NCBI GenBank assembly: GCA_027946555.1
Contig: JAPEVC010000014.1
Span: forward strand, 186,001 to 250,000
Source of the DNA: Gnomoniopsis sp. IMI 355080
Taxonomy: Eukaryota; Ascomycota; Sordariomycetes; Diaporthales; Gnomoniaceae
Length of the DNA: 64,000 nt
Direction of reading: 5' to 3'
Below are positions 46,650 through 59,800 of the stretch, piece after piece. The notes under the pieces are model-generated. The model made no database searches. It saw only the letters and a program-made list of their open reading frames with translations, and was not told the DNA's origin. Position 1 is the stretch's first letter, and every line of letters begins with the position of its first letter. The position numbers and the translations under genes are program-made.

Positions 46650-49351
46650 TCATCGGGGGGACCGAGGCTCTTGCACCTTTTGCGATGAAGAAGCGGCCTT
46701 CTCGTCTTCCGCCGTGCGCTTGATGTCCACACTCTTTCCTCGAATAGGTATTGCGTGGCCCAGGGCTTGGTCGCCCGGTGGTGACTTTGTGCGTCGAAAC
46801 TCACCCGATTCTCTAGCCAGCTTGTTCTTGATCCAAGTCGAAATTCGGGACTCGTCCCTAGTGTCCTTTCCAGACTCGAGGCTAGAATGGGCCTCCAATG
46901 TCGGATCCCAGGACTCGCCAACCGAGCTATTGCTTGTCTCGGCCGTCCTATTGAAACCAAGCCTCCGTGGTGAAGTGATCGATGGTTCGCGGCCCTCCAA
47001 GTCTTCCTTCTTTCGCGACAACCGCCAACGTCGCTTTTTCTCCTTGTCCGGCTGCTCCGGAGACGATACCCGTTCTCCGCGCTCTCCAAGTGGATCTGAT
47101 TCGGATTCCTCAAACGCAGAACTGCGTAGCGAGGCGGGATCGGATGTTTGGGCTTTCAAGCCGTGTTCTGCAGTCTGCGAAGGCAAGTTGCCGCTGGATG
47201 GCATTTGAGATGCTCGTGGAGTCGGCTCGGATGGTGTCTCAATGACGTCCGTCTCTGGAACCTGTAATGCTTGCTCAGACGCTGTTCTTTCAGATTCACC
47301 GATTCTGTCCAAGGGGTTCAGCGATTCTGCATTAGGCGACACACCAATAGACTGAGGAAGAGATGTAGTAGAGCTCGCAGCACTAGGGGTGGTGCTGCTT
47401 GGCACACGCTTCTTTCGGAGCTTGTTGGGCGGTTTTTTGTCGCTGTTTTCAGTTGGCGATCGTTGAAAAAGACTGTGGAGACTGCGCTCTTTCGACGGAG
47501 TTGTCACATCGGGCCCCGTTTTCGACTCCAGTAAGCGCTCCTGGCTACGTTCTGCGGCATGCGCAGGTGTCAGCCCGCCGGGACCTGTGAATCCGCCCAT
47601 AGGGTCTGGAGTATTCTTCAGATCTGGTGTGGGCACTTCCTGGACGGTGGGAGTAGCAGGAACATTTGCCGGTGGTGTCACTACTGGTGTCAGAGGGGAG
47701 GGGGCCGCGTTCCCTGTCTCGTTCCTCACGTGGCCGAATCTACCGGTTTGCAAAGCGGGTGATTTTTTGGACGGCACTGTATTCGACCGGCCGAGTCCGC
47801 TGGAAGGTGTGGTTGGCATGGATGGGCTCCCGGGACTCGGGGCTCCATTTGACTGGCGCGAGTGCCGCGAGCTGGTGCTCTTGTTTCGCCGTACCTTGCC
47901 TTCTCTCGAGACGCTATCCGCACCTGCGCTGGCATTTGATGCGGATCTGTGGACACCGGTCTTGTTGGATGGGCCACCCGGAGTCGTAGGAACAACAATT
48001 TTTGGCGTGCCCCGCTGAAGCTCCTGCAATGTCGTCTCATCTGCCGCAGTTCCTTGCATGCCAATCAGAAAGTGATCCTGGTTCTCGATCAAGAAAATCA
48101 GAACGCATTGGTTCAGACGGTATTCCTCGGGAGCCATAGCATGCATTGGATGCGAAAGCATGCCGGGCTGGAAAATGGCAGCTAGATTCTGGGAGTTCAT
48201 GCGATTCTCCTCTGCCTTGGCAGCGAAGACAGCGAGAAGATCAAGTATGTAGAGCAGAAGCTGACGATGTAGAGAAGGCAGTTCTTTGATCAGCTGCTGA
48301 TACCTCAATATAGCGGCATCCACGTCGAAGTCGTCGATGAAGTGAGGGCCCTCAGCATCTCCAACGGCAGTCTTGGTCGCGCCTCGGAGGGGATCGCGAA
48401 ACTTCTCGTACAAGTCGAGGGGCACCACTGGTTCTGGTAAGTCGTTCAGATACCGCCGAAGGACGTTTGCCGCATCGTGAACTGTATAGCCGTCCCAACT
48501 AAGACCCTTGCCGTAGCGGTCTGGTGAGTCGAAGATTTGTTTGAGCTCCTTGATTCGTTTCTCGGATCCATTCAAGCGGAAAATACCCTCAACGCCGGTT
48601 GCTATGTGCCTAGACGTCAGCGCATCGCCCAAGATCACTGCGCATGCCAGATAAGTCACGCACCTTTCTCCTTCAGGAAAACGCCACATTTCGCGACGAC
48701 TATGGGGACATAGCCGTAGATATAGCTCTTTCCGTTGTCGTCGACAAGCGAGATGGCGACGTTCGCGTAGGTAATGCTTTGGCGCAGGGGGACGCCGAAA
48801 ATGCCTTGGGGTTTCGATTCTGTAGACGTCAGCTCGAATTCGTGAGGTCGTCTTAGACCGTGAGCGTAGAACTGAGCGTGTGATGGCCAGTGACTATGTA
48901 CACATTGCGACTGCGGTGCCATCAACCACGGCGCCGCGCAAACTGGCCGAATAGCCATCCTTGTTGTTGGCGACGTCACGGACTCGTGCCGCACGACATA
49001 GCAGCGCCGGAGATGGCAAGCTCGTCAGGCAGATTGAGCAGCGTCCAAGATGGAGGGGTGGGTACATGATTGCGATTCGGACCCGATGCTCCAGCAAGCG
49101 CGCTTCTCCGTACAGGAAGGTAGGATGGGGAGGGTGGAAACAGGAGTAAGAAGCATAGGGTGTTCACCATGTTGTGTCTCTTCGTGCTTGGAAGAAAGCT
49201 TGCTGAAATTTTTCCACCAGGATTTCAGATCGCGTTTGCTTGGGGGTGAAGCTTGGGATGTGGTGGCGCTCGAGTTTGGGCCATGGCCAGGGAAGTGACG
49301 GGGAGTGTCGTGGGTTGTGCTGGCGGCAGTGGAGTGGACGTTGGATGCCAT
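46650..49351 (-). CDS. RhoGAP-domain protein, Sac7/Bag7-like
   Basis: Three exons, 49351..49168, 48819..48664 and 48601..46650, encode 763 residues. The RhoGAP domain spans about residues 65-270. GIFGVPLRQSITYANVAISL leads into YGYVPIVVAKCGVFLKEKATGVEGIFRLNGSEKRI, with the arginine finger at Arg122. Next come GYTVHDAANVLRRYLNDLPEPVVPLDLYEKF and MNSQNLAAIFQPGMLSHP. This domain and its N-terminal placement match the fungal Sac7/Bag7 group, which turns off Rho1 signalling in cell-wall integrity and actin control. That role is family knowledge. The remaining 490 residues are Ser/Pro/Thr-rich and disordered, with a basic KKRRWRLSRKKED patch. Intron 1 is 348 bp, unusually long here, and intron 2 is 62 bp (GTGCGT donor). 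A further small exon inside intron 1 cannot be excluded, but the present joint is in phase and gives a normal domain edge. Confidence 0.9.
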
Positions 49352-50313
49352 GATGGAGAGAGCCAGCGCGCGACGAGACGCGGCGCCGCGCAGGGTATGG
49401 AGGTCAGTGCAGAAGCACAAGCAGTGGCGTCGCAACAGTGATGGAAGCCAGGTTGGGATGGTTGAGGGGTTGAACAAGGCTCTGATCGGGCGAGTAGAGT
49501 GGGAGGGAGGAGGAGACAAAGTTGAAGTCGCGACGAGAGTAAGCGCTGAAAGTTGTCTTGGTAAGGTTCTTGGAGGATGAGGAACCAATGTGCAGGCGGC
49601 AGATGGAATAGCAAATGGAGTGCCAGCGGCCCAACCTCCAAGTCCCCCAGCCTGGCGTGCCGGCGCTGTACCCGTAATGGTGGATCCTTGCAGAAGCCAG
49701 CACCAAGGATGGTGCCAGGGTGCCTGGCACAGCGAGTGATCTAGACTTGTCCACTGCGAGCATGGGCCATAGCCGCTAGTAGGCCTGAGCTTGGGGGGCT
49801 TTGATCTCTGTCAGGAAAGTCCCCACTGTAAATACACTACAACATTCCAAGGTTGCATGCAATCAGACAGCTAGACAGTGCCCAGGTATCTTAGGTAGGT
49901 AGATCAAGTCACTATTCTAGACTAAGTGGGTTTCCTTTTTGATCAACTGAACCAGTATAGAATACCACAATTCTTGGAAACAGTCATTGCTACAGGGAAA
50001 TTTGAGAATGCTACCTGCCGGCCCTAACAGCCTAGGAGGTATGCTACATCGGGGCAGAAGAGATGTGCAACCTTAGTAGAGCCCGACCTTGAATTTCACT
50101 AGTTTGATGGGATGCCTTAGTGGGCGTCCAAAGATGGTAGATCATGTATAAACAAATCTGTATGCATATGTATATATATATATAGAAATAACAGCAGAGG
50201 AGCCAGTAGGCTTATAGCTCATGGTATTTAAGTGAGTCATGCAACAGGGTTTTATAGCGTCCAGATCACTAAGAAATAATCTCATGGTGTTTGTATGGTG
50301 AAACATGCCAATT

Positions 50314-50324
50314 GGGGGGGGGGG
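50314..50324. repeat. Poly-G run of 11
   Basis: An uninterrupted run of 11 G in non-coding DNA. Confidence 0.9.
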
Positions 50325-51693
50325 ATACTTCACAGGCGCATATCAGGTACATCGCGATGTACACCGAAGTCTGGCCAGCCTGCCAGCCTGCATCCCCTTT
50401 TTGAACTGCATCCATTCCGGCAGTCACACCAAATCAATGATCAGTGTTTCCAGTCCTTTTCATACTATGCATCTGCAATTGCTCCGGCTAGCCATGGGCC
50501 TAGTGCAGTGCGGAGTACAAAGTTAGCTTAGTACAGTACCTAGACAGGTAGGTCAGCTTGTAGATGCATTCTCTGTTTGACTGGCAAGACCCGTTCAATC
50601 TGGAAAATTTATATTTCATTTCCCAAATTGCACAACAGTGCACCATGCTCTGTGTGGCGTCCCCGTACCTGTCTGTGTACACGCGTCCCCATACCATCTA
50701 GGTACTGTACCTACTCAGGTACTCATCAAGCAGGCAAGGCTCGAAACGCCCTGGCGGCTCCGGTGCGCATGCTTACTTGATCAGGCTTTGAGCTCCAGGG
50801 CTGTGTATTGGGAAATGACATATGTTGATCTCCCGTCTATGTACCTGGGTAGACAATAATAAATATCAATTCTCAATCTCGCTACCGACGACAGATGTAG
50901 TTACATGCCAAGGCATGCATACGTTTTTAGCCGTCACCTCCTCCCCAAACGTCAGTCTCCGATGTCCTGCCCTCGGACTCCACCTCACCCATGATCGATC
51001 GTCTCTGGGGTTTGGCATCCCCTGGGCCACAATGACGCAGGTCGTTGCATCTAGCCTTGTCCGATTTCGTCAAAGTCGACTCGAAAACCCAGCCACTTTG
51101 CCAGGCGCTTGTCAGCCCAGCAGGTCCTGGCCGACCGCTGATTCTGTCCGTAGGCCCGTCACGCGAGTCTTCTTCGAGTATTCATCACTTGAGTGCCCGT
51201 CGCGCCCTTCCATCTCCTGAAAACAATACTACCTAGAGAGCGCCTTTTGGGCTTCGGGTCCACTATTCAGCAAACACTAGACGCCCTCCCAGTTTACAAC
51301 AGACGGCATGCCGCGCCAAGGGGCTTTACTGCCCCTAGGACTGTTTCCATCCCATCCGTCTTGTCCATTCCCCAACCCCACCCAGATGTGGCCAGTTTTG
51401 CTTACATAGTTCTTGAGTTGCAATATCCCAAGTCGACCGCGGTCCGCCGCGGCCACGCGGTGCTGTATTTATAGCATCAAATACAGGGGTCCCCTCAACC
51501 AGCCCCAGGTCCCCTAAAGCCCAGCGAAATCACCAATCGGCAAACAAGCGGAAAACTGGGGGCCGCGGTTCGTTTCGCGCATCGCCCGGAGCAGGTTTGC
51601 GGCCTCGTCAGCGTCATAGGGTTGCCACGGGAATTCGCGTACCGGATAGCCGGCGAGGTAAAGGTTGACATCGTGAATTTTGCAGTGGCTCAA

Positions 51694-51742
51694 AAGAGAG
51701 AGAGAGACACACACACAGAGAGGGAGAGAGAGAGAGAGAGAC
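51694..51742. repeat. GA/CA compound microsatellite
   Basis: (GA)n interrupted by (CA)5, then (GA)n again. The plus strand is almost entirely purine at both ends. Confidence 0.9.
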
Positions 51743-54230
51743 GTTTGCAAGAAGCCTTCACGTCCACTGGATCATCTAGCCGCACAAATCGTCTAGGCAG
51801 CACAACGGTCAGGTCGGTCAGCCATGTGCAAAGTTTATTTAGGTGCGGTGGATCCCGTCCATGGCCTGCCCCTCCGTGGATCTTCACGATTCACGAAGCG
51901 GCCGTGCTGCGGTGATCTTGTGGATCTTCCCCGCGGCGTACCGAGCACGGTTTCTTGCTTTTTAAAGTGTGAGCCCCGAAATTCACGACATTTGTCTGTG
52001 GCGGCTTACATTGAGAAGCACAGCTCCATGCCGGCAGAACTCGAAGCTCCGAGTCAACCTCGTATGTACCTCGGTATGCTCCGCCCGGTTGCCCTCGTAG
52101 CAACAGATTTGTTCTTGGGATAATTTGTGAGATGCCGCCGCCCTCTTGTCATGAACGGATCTGGCCGGTTGTAGCCTTGTGCCTTTTCGACAGTGGGCCC
52201 GGTTTTTCTGGGCTGATTGTCTGATGGCCTGCAGTTGACGACCAACGACGAGTGAGGAGAATAAGACACAGCAGGCTTAGCAAGACGAATGCGCTGGTAT
52301 GCAGTAAGTCACAAGATTGTCCAGGTCGTGAAAGTGGAATCTCTCTGCCGTCTTCGTATCTGCAGATTTCTCTCTCAGAAAGGAAATTCCACGTTGTCAA
52401 CCTTGACAGATCAGATCAGTGACTGTCTGCGTAACAAGTCGGCGGATGTTGCGTCAGATGCGGGAATGCCTACTCAGCCTTGCGTACTGCATACCCAAGC
52501 AACACATCATGAGGCCCAGCCTGCTAAATGAAGAGCGCTTCGCAACAGCTCGTAGATGCTGGACGACGTGTTATCACAGCGCGTCCACGAAAGTCAGATA
52601 CGTATGCACAGTACTAAGCTTGAGGCTCGCCTTTTATGGACAATCACAAGCAAAGGTGTAGAGACTCAAACGTCGACGATCATTAGTAGATGCGACTCAT
52701 GATGAGATTTCAAGCTACACGTTCTCTCCGTTTTACCTGGCCCTTGAGTGGCACTGACCTTTCAGCTTCCGGTCTGGGAGTTGGACACCTTTTGAATCTA
52801 GAACTGGCTCAACCCAAGGTCGCCATTCCCCAGAATCAGCCACGATCAACCTGCTGGTGGGCAGTGACACGAGCTCGCTGCCTTGGCGCAAGATCGCGCG
52901 CGAAGCTGAGAGGACCTCTGCGTTGGCACCGCCTCGCGCTTGCGACAGCGCATCGTCAACTTTGCATGGCCCCAACTCTTTGGCCACCCTTTTCAAAGAG
53001 TCTTCAGGGCACCACGCACACAATTTTCTCCACATCTGTAACGTAGACAGCGGCAGCTAAAGCCGTCCTCAAGCGTTTGGACCATTCCATAGCTTCAAGA
53101 CCAGCACTGAACCAGACCGAAACTGTAATAGATGTGCACTCAGGGGCTCGCATCGTAATTCGTACAGAGTAACTGGGCGGGAAAACACTTTTCGACACCG
53201 GCGGCCAAGGATGCCGAAACGATGAGGTTCATTTTCGTCAACGCTCCTTTCACTGATGTATGCGCAGACAGTCATCATCATCGCAACATGAACCAAGGAA
53301 TCTGACATATCGAGATGACAGCAGAGTACGGCGCCATAGGCCGAAGACCGTGAAGTGTAAGGCTGATTGCACCCAAATCCAATCTGATAGCACCTCGCTC
53401 CACGCCGTGCACGAAGAAAAGACGCCAATGTGCTATTGCGAACTTCAGAGTATAATCTCAAACCCACCCACTGGGGGCGGGTGGCTTTGGGACCCGTTGG
53501 GGGGCCCTCACGATTATCTCATCTCACCGTTCTCATTGAGTTGCTATTCCACGGGAGATACCCTGAGGTATGGCAATTCAGCATGGAAGTTGTCCGAGGT
53601 ATTGGCGGGCTCGACATAGAGCAGCTGGGGCTCAGTAGGTCTGCTATAGGTAAAGAAGATGTTGCTGTATGCTATCTAACTGACCCCTTATAGCTCTTCA
53701 TATGCCAACAGGCAGGCGTTTGTGGTCTCTATTCTTCAACAAGAACGCCCGGCAGCACGAAGATAACGCGGACTGGTATTTGATCTTTCTAGCTCTTCAC
53801 CATTGCTATGTTGCGCAGGTAATAGACAAGACAGATTCACAATGTGCGCAAAATTTCATAAAGCAGTTGTCTCTCATTAAGGAAATCTATTGTAATCCAG
53901 ATTGCCTGTGCCAAGGCAGCCAGCAAACTCCGAGATCAATCTCTATGTGTGGAGAAAGTTGACTCATGACAGGAACCCGGAATCATTATAGATGTCAGGT
54001 GAGCTCCTCCATATAGCAAAATCGCCATTGTCAGACTACGGTGCCAAATCGACGGATCACAAAACTGTAGAGTTCATCGACTTGTCTGTCATGACCAGTG
54101 AGTTGTTCGCAGACGGATGCTTGTGCCCGCCCGGTGTCATATGCCCAACTTTCAACCGTAAACTTTCCGACCAAAAATAATAGAATACACGGACCGTGAC
54201 GTGATGTGGTGCATTTCAGAAGAGCTGCAC

Positions 54231-56893
54231 TCAATCGTACAGACCCTCATCCTCGGCAGCGTTGCCAAAGCCACCAGCAGCGTCGTTGGCTGCGGATTCG
54301 CCCTCAGGGAACTTGAAATACGCCCCGGGACCGGCGTTCTTCATCTGTTGAGCAAAAGCTTCGTACCGGCGGATCTCAACATCAGTCACCGAGCGACGGG
54401 CCATCTGCATAGCCTCCTCGAAGTGTCGCTTGGTCAGCTCAGGAACTGGGTCCTCGGCGTCATCCTCCATCTCAACATCCTCGCCGGCAGCCTCGCGGGC
54501 CTTGGTGCGCTCAATATCAAGAGCAATAGACTCCTTGATGGCAATCTTGACTGCACGCTGGGTAATGAAACCCAAGTCGGCACCAGAAAAGCCGTGAGTC
54601 TTGGCGGCGATGAAAGACAGGTCGATATCACCAGAGACAGGCGTCTTGCGGAGCTGGGCCGACAGGATACCAAGACGACCAGCCTCATCGGGTAGAGGAA
54701 CGTAGATGAGGGAGTCGAGACGACCAGGACGGCATAGAGCCGGGTCGAGCTGTTCAGGTCGATTCGTAGCACCGATAACAAAGACGTTCTTCTTGGAGGT
54801 CATGCCGTCCATCTCGGTCAGAAGCTGGTTGACGACACGGTCCGAGGCACCACCAGCATCACCGACAGAACCTCCACGGGCCTTCGCAATAGAGTCCAAC
54901 TCGTCCAAGAAAACAATGCAAGGCGCAGCGGCACGAGCCTTGTCGAAAATGTCGCGAATGTTGCTTTCGGACTCACCAAACCACATGCTCAGCAGCTCCG
55001 GACCCTTGACGGAAATAAAGTTGGCAGAGCACTCGTTGGCAACGGCCTTTGCCAACATAGTCTTACCCGTACCGGGAGGACCATAGAACAAGACACCTCG
55101 AGAAGGCGACATGCCGAACTTGAGAAACTTCTCGGGATGATCGACAGGGTACTGCACCTGTTCCTTGAGCTCCTGCTTGACGCCGTCCAGACCACCGATA
55201 TCTTCCCAGCGGACGTTGGGCACCTCGACAACGGCAACTTCACGGAGGGCGGACGGGTTGGAAACACCCAACGCGAAGCGGAAATTGTCCATGGTAACGC
55301 CAAGCGAGTCGAGAACCTCGGCATCGATGGTGTCCTCATCCAGATCGATCAAGTCCATCTTCTCACGAATCTGCTGCATGGCGGCCTCTGAGCAAAGGGC
55401 GGCAACATCGGAACCAACATAACCGTGAGTCTCGGCAGCGATTTGCTCCAGGTCAACGTCGTCACCAAGCTTCATGTTCTTGGTGTGAATCTGCAAAATC
55501 TCGAGACGGCCAGTAGGGTCGGGGATGCCAATGTCGACCTCACGATCGAAACGGCCAAAGCGACGCAGGGCGGGGTCGATGGAGTTAGGACGGTTGGTGG
55601 CAGCCATGACAACAACATTGGCGCGAGCCTTCATTCCATCCATGAGAGTCAGGAGCTGGGACACAACACGACGCTCGACTTCGCCATTGGTCTTGTCACG
55701 CTTGGGGGCGATTGAGTCGATCTCGTCGATAAAGATGATGGCTGGAGAGTTCTTCTCGGCCTCTTCGAAAGCCTTTCGCAGGTTGGACTCGGATTCACCA
55801 GCCATCTTGGACATGATCTCTGGACCGTTGATCAAGAAGAAGAAAGCACCGGTCTCGTTGGCAACGGCTCGAGCCATGAGTGTCTTACCGGTACCGGGAG
55901 GACCGAAGAGCAACACACCACGCGGGGGCTTGATGCCGATGGATTTGAAGAGCTGGGGGTGACGCAGGGGAAGCTCGACCATTTCACGGATCTGAGCCAT
56001 TTGCTTCCTGCAGCCGCCAATATCATCGTAACCAACCTCGTTGAGGTTGTTCTCCTCCTCGTCACGTTGGATGGGCTCGCCCTCGCAGTGGATGACCGTG
56101 TCTTGTGCGACGATACCGTACTCGGGTGGGTCAACCTCAACAACCTTGAACTCAACCTGCCTCATACCACCGCGAGCGATAAACAGATCGCCTTGACGAA
56201 CGGGGCGGTAAGCCTCTCGGAAGTAGGGAGCGAGGAAGACGTCGAACAAGGAGCCAGTGAGGCCTTCGACGGTATCGGCAATAGGCAGGACAGCGATACG
56301 CTTAGCCTTGAAGGGGATCAGCAACTGCGTGTAAATGGCTGGTGGACGTCAGGTCACAACTCACATATTTGATGTCAGGGCAGGGGTGAATAGTGACGAT
56401 ATCGCCGTGCTTGACACGCAAGTTGTGGCGCACAACACGGTTCAGACGGCAGCTGCCGTCATCAAGGTCATCGTCGCCGAGTACAACCAGAACGGTATCT
56501 TTTCTCTTCTTGCCGCGGATAAGGACGGTATCGCCGCGGAACAACTGGAGAGCGTCCATGGTGTTGTTGGACAGAGCGATAATGGAGTTGTCATCGTTGA
56601 CGGCATCGGTGACCCTGTGACGTTTGTCAGCTTGAGCTTGCAGTGCGGCAGAAGGGAACTTTCAAAACATACATCAGCTGATTGGGCTTCTTCTTCTTCT
56701 TGAGAATGGCAGTTGCAGTGTCATCCTCCTCCTTGTGCTCCTTACCAGAAGCGTCCCTGTGGAAAGTCAGCGTGTACTCTGTGTGCTTCGTTTGGTCCGG
56801 CGTCGGGGATTAGGTGATGGCGGGGTTTCTGCCAACGTACATCAAGTGACTCTTCTTGTGGTCGGCATTGCCAGGAGTTGGTTCAGGCGCCAT
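54231..56893 (-). CDS. CDC48: AAA+ ATPase Cdc48 (p97/VCP)
   Basis: Four exons, 56893..56841, 56756..56673, 56614..56365 and 56306..54231, give 820 residues. Cdc48 is the hexameric unfoldase that extracts ubiquitylated proteins from membranes and complexes (ERAD, ribosome quality control, chromatin). The N-domain (DDNSIIALSNNTMDALQLF to EAYRPVRQGD) is followed by two AAA domains. D1 has Walker A GPPGTGKT at 264-271, Walker B IIFIDEID and TNRPNSIDPALRR. D2 has Walker A at 538-545, CIVFLDELDSIAKARGG and TNRPEQLDPA. The C-terminus EDEGLYD keeps the penultimate Tyr region that binds PUB/PUL cofactors. The last intron's true acceptor is CTTCAAG, restoring DIKYAKRIAVLPIAD. A nearer CAG would insert six residues. 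Exon 2 (28 codons, with a KKKKK run) has matching phase-2 ends, both splitting an ATG codon. Confidence 0.97.
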
Positions 56894-59800
56894 GGTGACT
56901 GATTTCTTCACGCGAAGATGGGATTTTAGGGAGGCGAGTCGTCAGGTTGATACTGCGGACCCGAAAGCGCAGATGTGGATGAGCTGTCCGGTCGCTTGGG
57001 GACAGAGAGAGGCGTTGCGGTCGGACGGTGAATGGCGATTCCGATGCCGATGCTCGCACAAAAGGAAGAATGATCAAAGTCAAAAACCTCAAGAGGTGGT
57101 AGTTGACTGCGAAAAGAAAAGGGGAGGAAGGGTGGTTTTGATGGAAGAGAGAAGTAGACAGTTGCTTCGGCTCTGGCAGGTGTAGGGTGGTGGCGTTTGG
57201 AGAGGTAGCTTTGGAAAGCCGGCCCAGGCTCTCTCCAGGCAACGCAATGACGACTTGGAAGGCAGGAGTGGACCCGGACGGCTTACATGATCAGTGACTA
57301 CTTGGCACGTGGTCCAAGCTTCCTTTTGCCTGCAAACTCAAACCACACTTTAATCTCAGAGAAGCTTCGAGATTCTGGTTTCGTAATCAAGGCGACAAAG
57401 TTGAGACGCTGTCTTTTCTCTTTGACAATCATGTATTCAACTTTGACAGATTCTATTCCAATACAGTGCTTCCAGTTCAGACATCGCCACGCAAGTGTTT
57501 TGATTTCCAAGGTTTCTTCACTAGGCGAGTCAGTCTCAGTCAAATCAATACATACATCTTTCATGCTCCCACACAAGGCTATTCCTTCGCCAACCCGGAT
57601 TCAGTTAAGCTACGGGAATTGACGAGATCGTCTGCGCTTTGGACCTGAAGTCCTAAAATTTACGTCTTCTGCTACAGGCGGACGCAGTGCACCCTGGTCT
57701 TTGAGTTTCCGCCAGGTTGTTGGAGCACTGTATGTTCTGGCCTCATCCGTTCCATGAGAAAGGGAGGCCGGCCGAGTAAAAACATGAATTAATCACATGA
57801 GACTGGAGCTAGAGAAAGCATAGCGTGTATTGGGCATCTCGAATGACATCTCAATCACGCTCCTAGTTTAATCAATCGTCGCCTAAGACCTGGTCTCAAC
57901 GCACTACCTAGGTACACAGATACCCTCGTCTCGCCGCACTCTTGACATCCGAACAATCACATGAAAAATACCATCTTACTCATGCCTGGTTCATAATACG
58001 ATTACTCGCACTTCGATGTTTTCCCGCGTCAGCATTGACCGTGTCCAAAATTTTGCTGTGTATCCGGTAAGTCCTCCGGTTGCATTACGGACATAGGCAG
58101 GTTGGCCGGACTATCAATGGTCGGCGGGCGTTTGATGTGGCCTTCTAGAAGACCATGTCCGATGATATGGATTCCAAATCTGCGACCAGCCGTGGCAAAG
58201 CACTCGTAACGATTGTCTTTGGCTAGCCAACTTTGGCTCAACCATGTGATTCAGGGTATTGGTGTCGATATAGGAGCTCATCGTCGGTATCTCTCTTTGG
58301 AACACAGGTTTCGTCAACGGAATTTACTACTTCCACTGCGGGAGGGAGTTCTGTCTGGTAACGGAAGAGATCTGTTGAGGAGGCACATGCAAGCTGGTTG
58401 CAAGCGCTTCGCTAGCCCGGTCCTGCCCATGAAATTGATTATTAGTGCAGGCATTTTTGTCACGTGTCGACACAGCCTTACTTAAACCAGAATTGTTTAG
58501 AGGTGGCTTTTGCTATGGAACGCCCCGTTTCCGCTGACGCTGAAGCTCGAAACATATGATTTGTGAGTCGCAGATTTGAAAGCGTCTTCTCGAGACGTCC
58601 CCACGTAATGGTGTGGGCCCGCGATACCCCGAAAAGTCCCTGGGCAACTTTGGGAGGTATAGCGAGTGCTATCTTGAGTTCCATTTCAGTTCAATATAAG
58701 TTGGAAGTCGCCTCGTCCCTCTAGTAGTCTGTATCTGCCATTCACTTCGTAGGATACCTCTAGAACAGTCACGTACTTCGCGACACCCACTACAGAACAG
58801 CAAGCTGCATCCGCCATAAGCTCAGAAGACAGAGCCTTATCGAGTCTACCATGGTTACGAACCTGTCCAGTTTTGACGTTTACTAGTGTTTTTGAGCACC
58901 GACAATGGGTGTTCTCCAAGCTGCGCCTCTTTGATGCGGGCCCAGTGTGGCTCGCGTCTATCAGTCAGAGACTCGACGCTAGGTTTGTAGGCCATTGATG
59001 TATATGTACCTGGAAGAAGCCTGGTTAGAATGCAAGTACGTCAATCGGAGTTCAATTCAGTAACTCATAAGTGCTAGTGCACACCAAACATCTCATTAGC
59101 CCACGGTGGGGATCAGAAGGATCGAGTACAACGAGGTATTCTGTAAGGTATTGCCAAAGTCATATGCGACCGCACTTTAGCGCTACCATGGACTGATGAG
59201 GAATAGGACACATCTAAGTTTCCAATAATATTAGGTCACTTCAAATTATGAGCGATTATCCTACAAGTCGGTTTCGTATAGGCCATTCTTCTACAGACTA
59301 GTATACCTGATTCAATACCGAGCCCGGCAGTGATCCGATCTGTCGCCGACCAGCGCTTAGCTAGCCTTGCGACGAAATTATTTCTCTCTGAATATGTCCG
59401 CATTGCTTTGGTTCCCAGTATGGACCCTGATTCACATTGCGAAGCTTCCGCCAGCTGTGGGTGGATTGCCTTGGCAAGTTGGGTCTGGCTCAGCATCAAT
59501 GGGCTTCATGATTACGGGCACAATCAGCAACGGCAGCCAAAGCATCCTGATTAGCACAGAGTGGGGCGTGCCTGCATATCAACGAGTGGGCTTTCTTTGC
59601 TGATGCCCGAAACGCTCTTTTAAAGAATGATATAGCTCAGGTAGAATCTCAACGCGAAGAACACGCTTGACGGGTCCTTGCTCGATACATACATAGGTAA
59701 GCACGTGCGGGTGAGTCGCATCGCGCCGCACTAGTGCACCTCGGGCCGCGAGCAGCATTATGTAATTTCGGGCCGAGCACGTGGCCTTCCCCACCTGGGC

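Larger units (their letters stand above)
49352..54230. other. 4.9 kb gene-free region
   Basis: Between the RhoGAP start and the CDC48 stop (both minus). Frames are short with no family resemblance. Contents noted are a (TA)7 run near 50171-50184, an 11-G run (50314-50324) and a GA/CA tract (51694-51742). No transposon ends or tRNA were recognised. Confidence 0.5.

Noticed and set aside
56307..56364. Alternative CDC48 acceptor at the nearer CAG, adding LLIPFK
   Set aside because: The insertion falls in the invariant DIKYAKRI region. CTTCAAG keeps the family sequence exactly.
54201..56703. Several plus-strand frames of 100-160 codons opposite CDC48
   Set aside because: Antisense shadows. The minus strand encodes an intact Cdc48.
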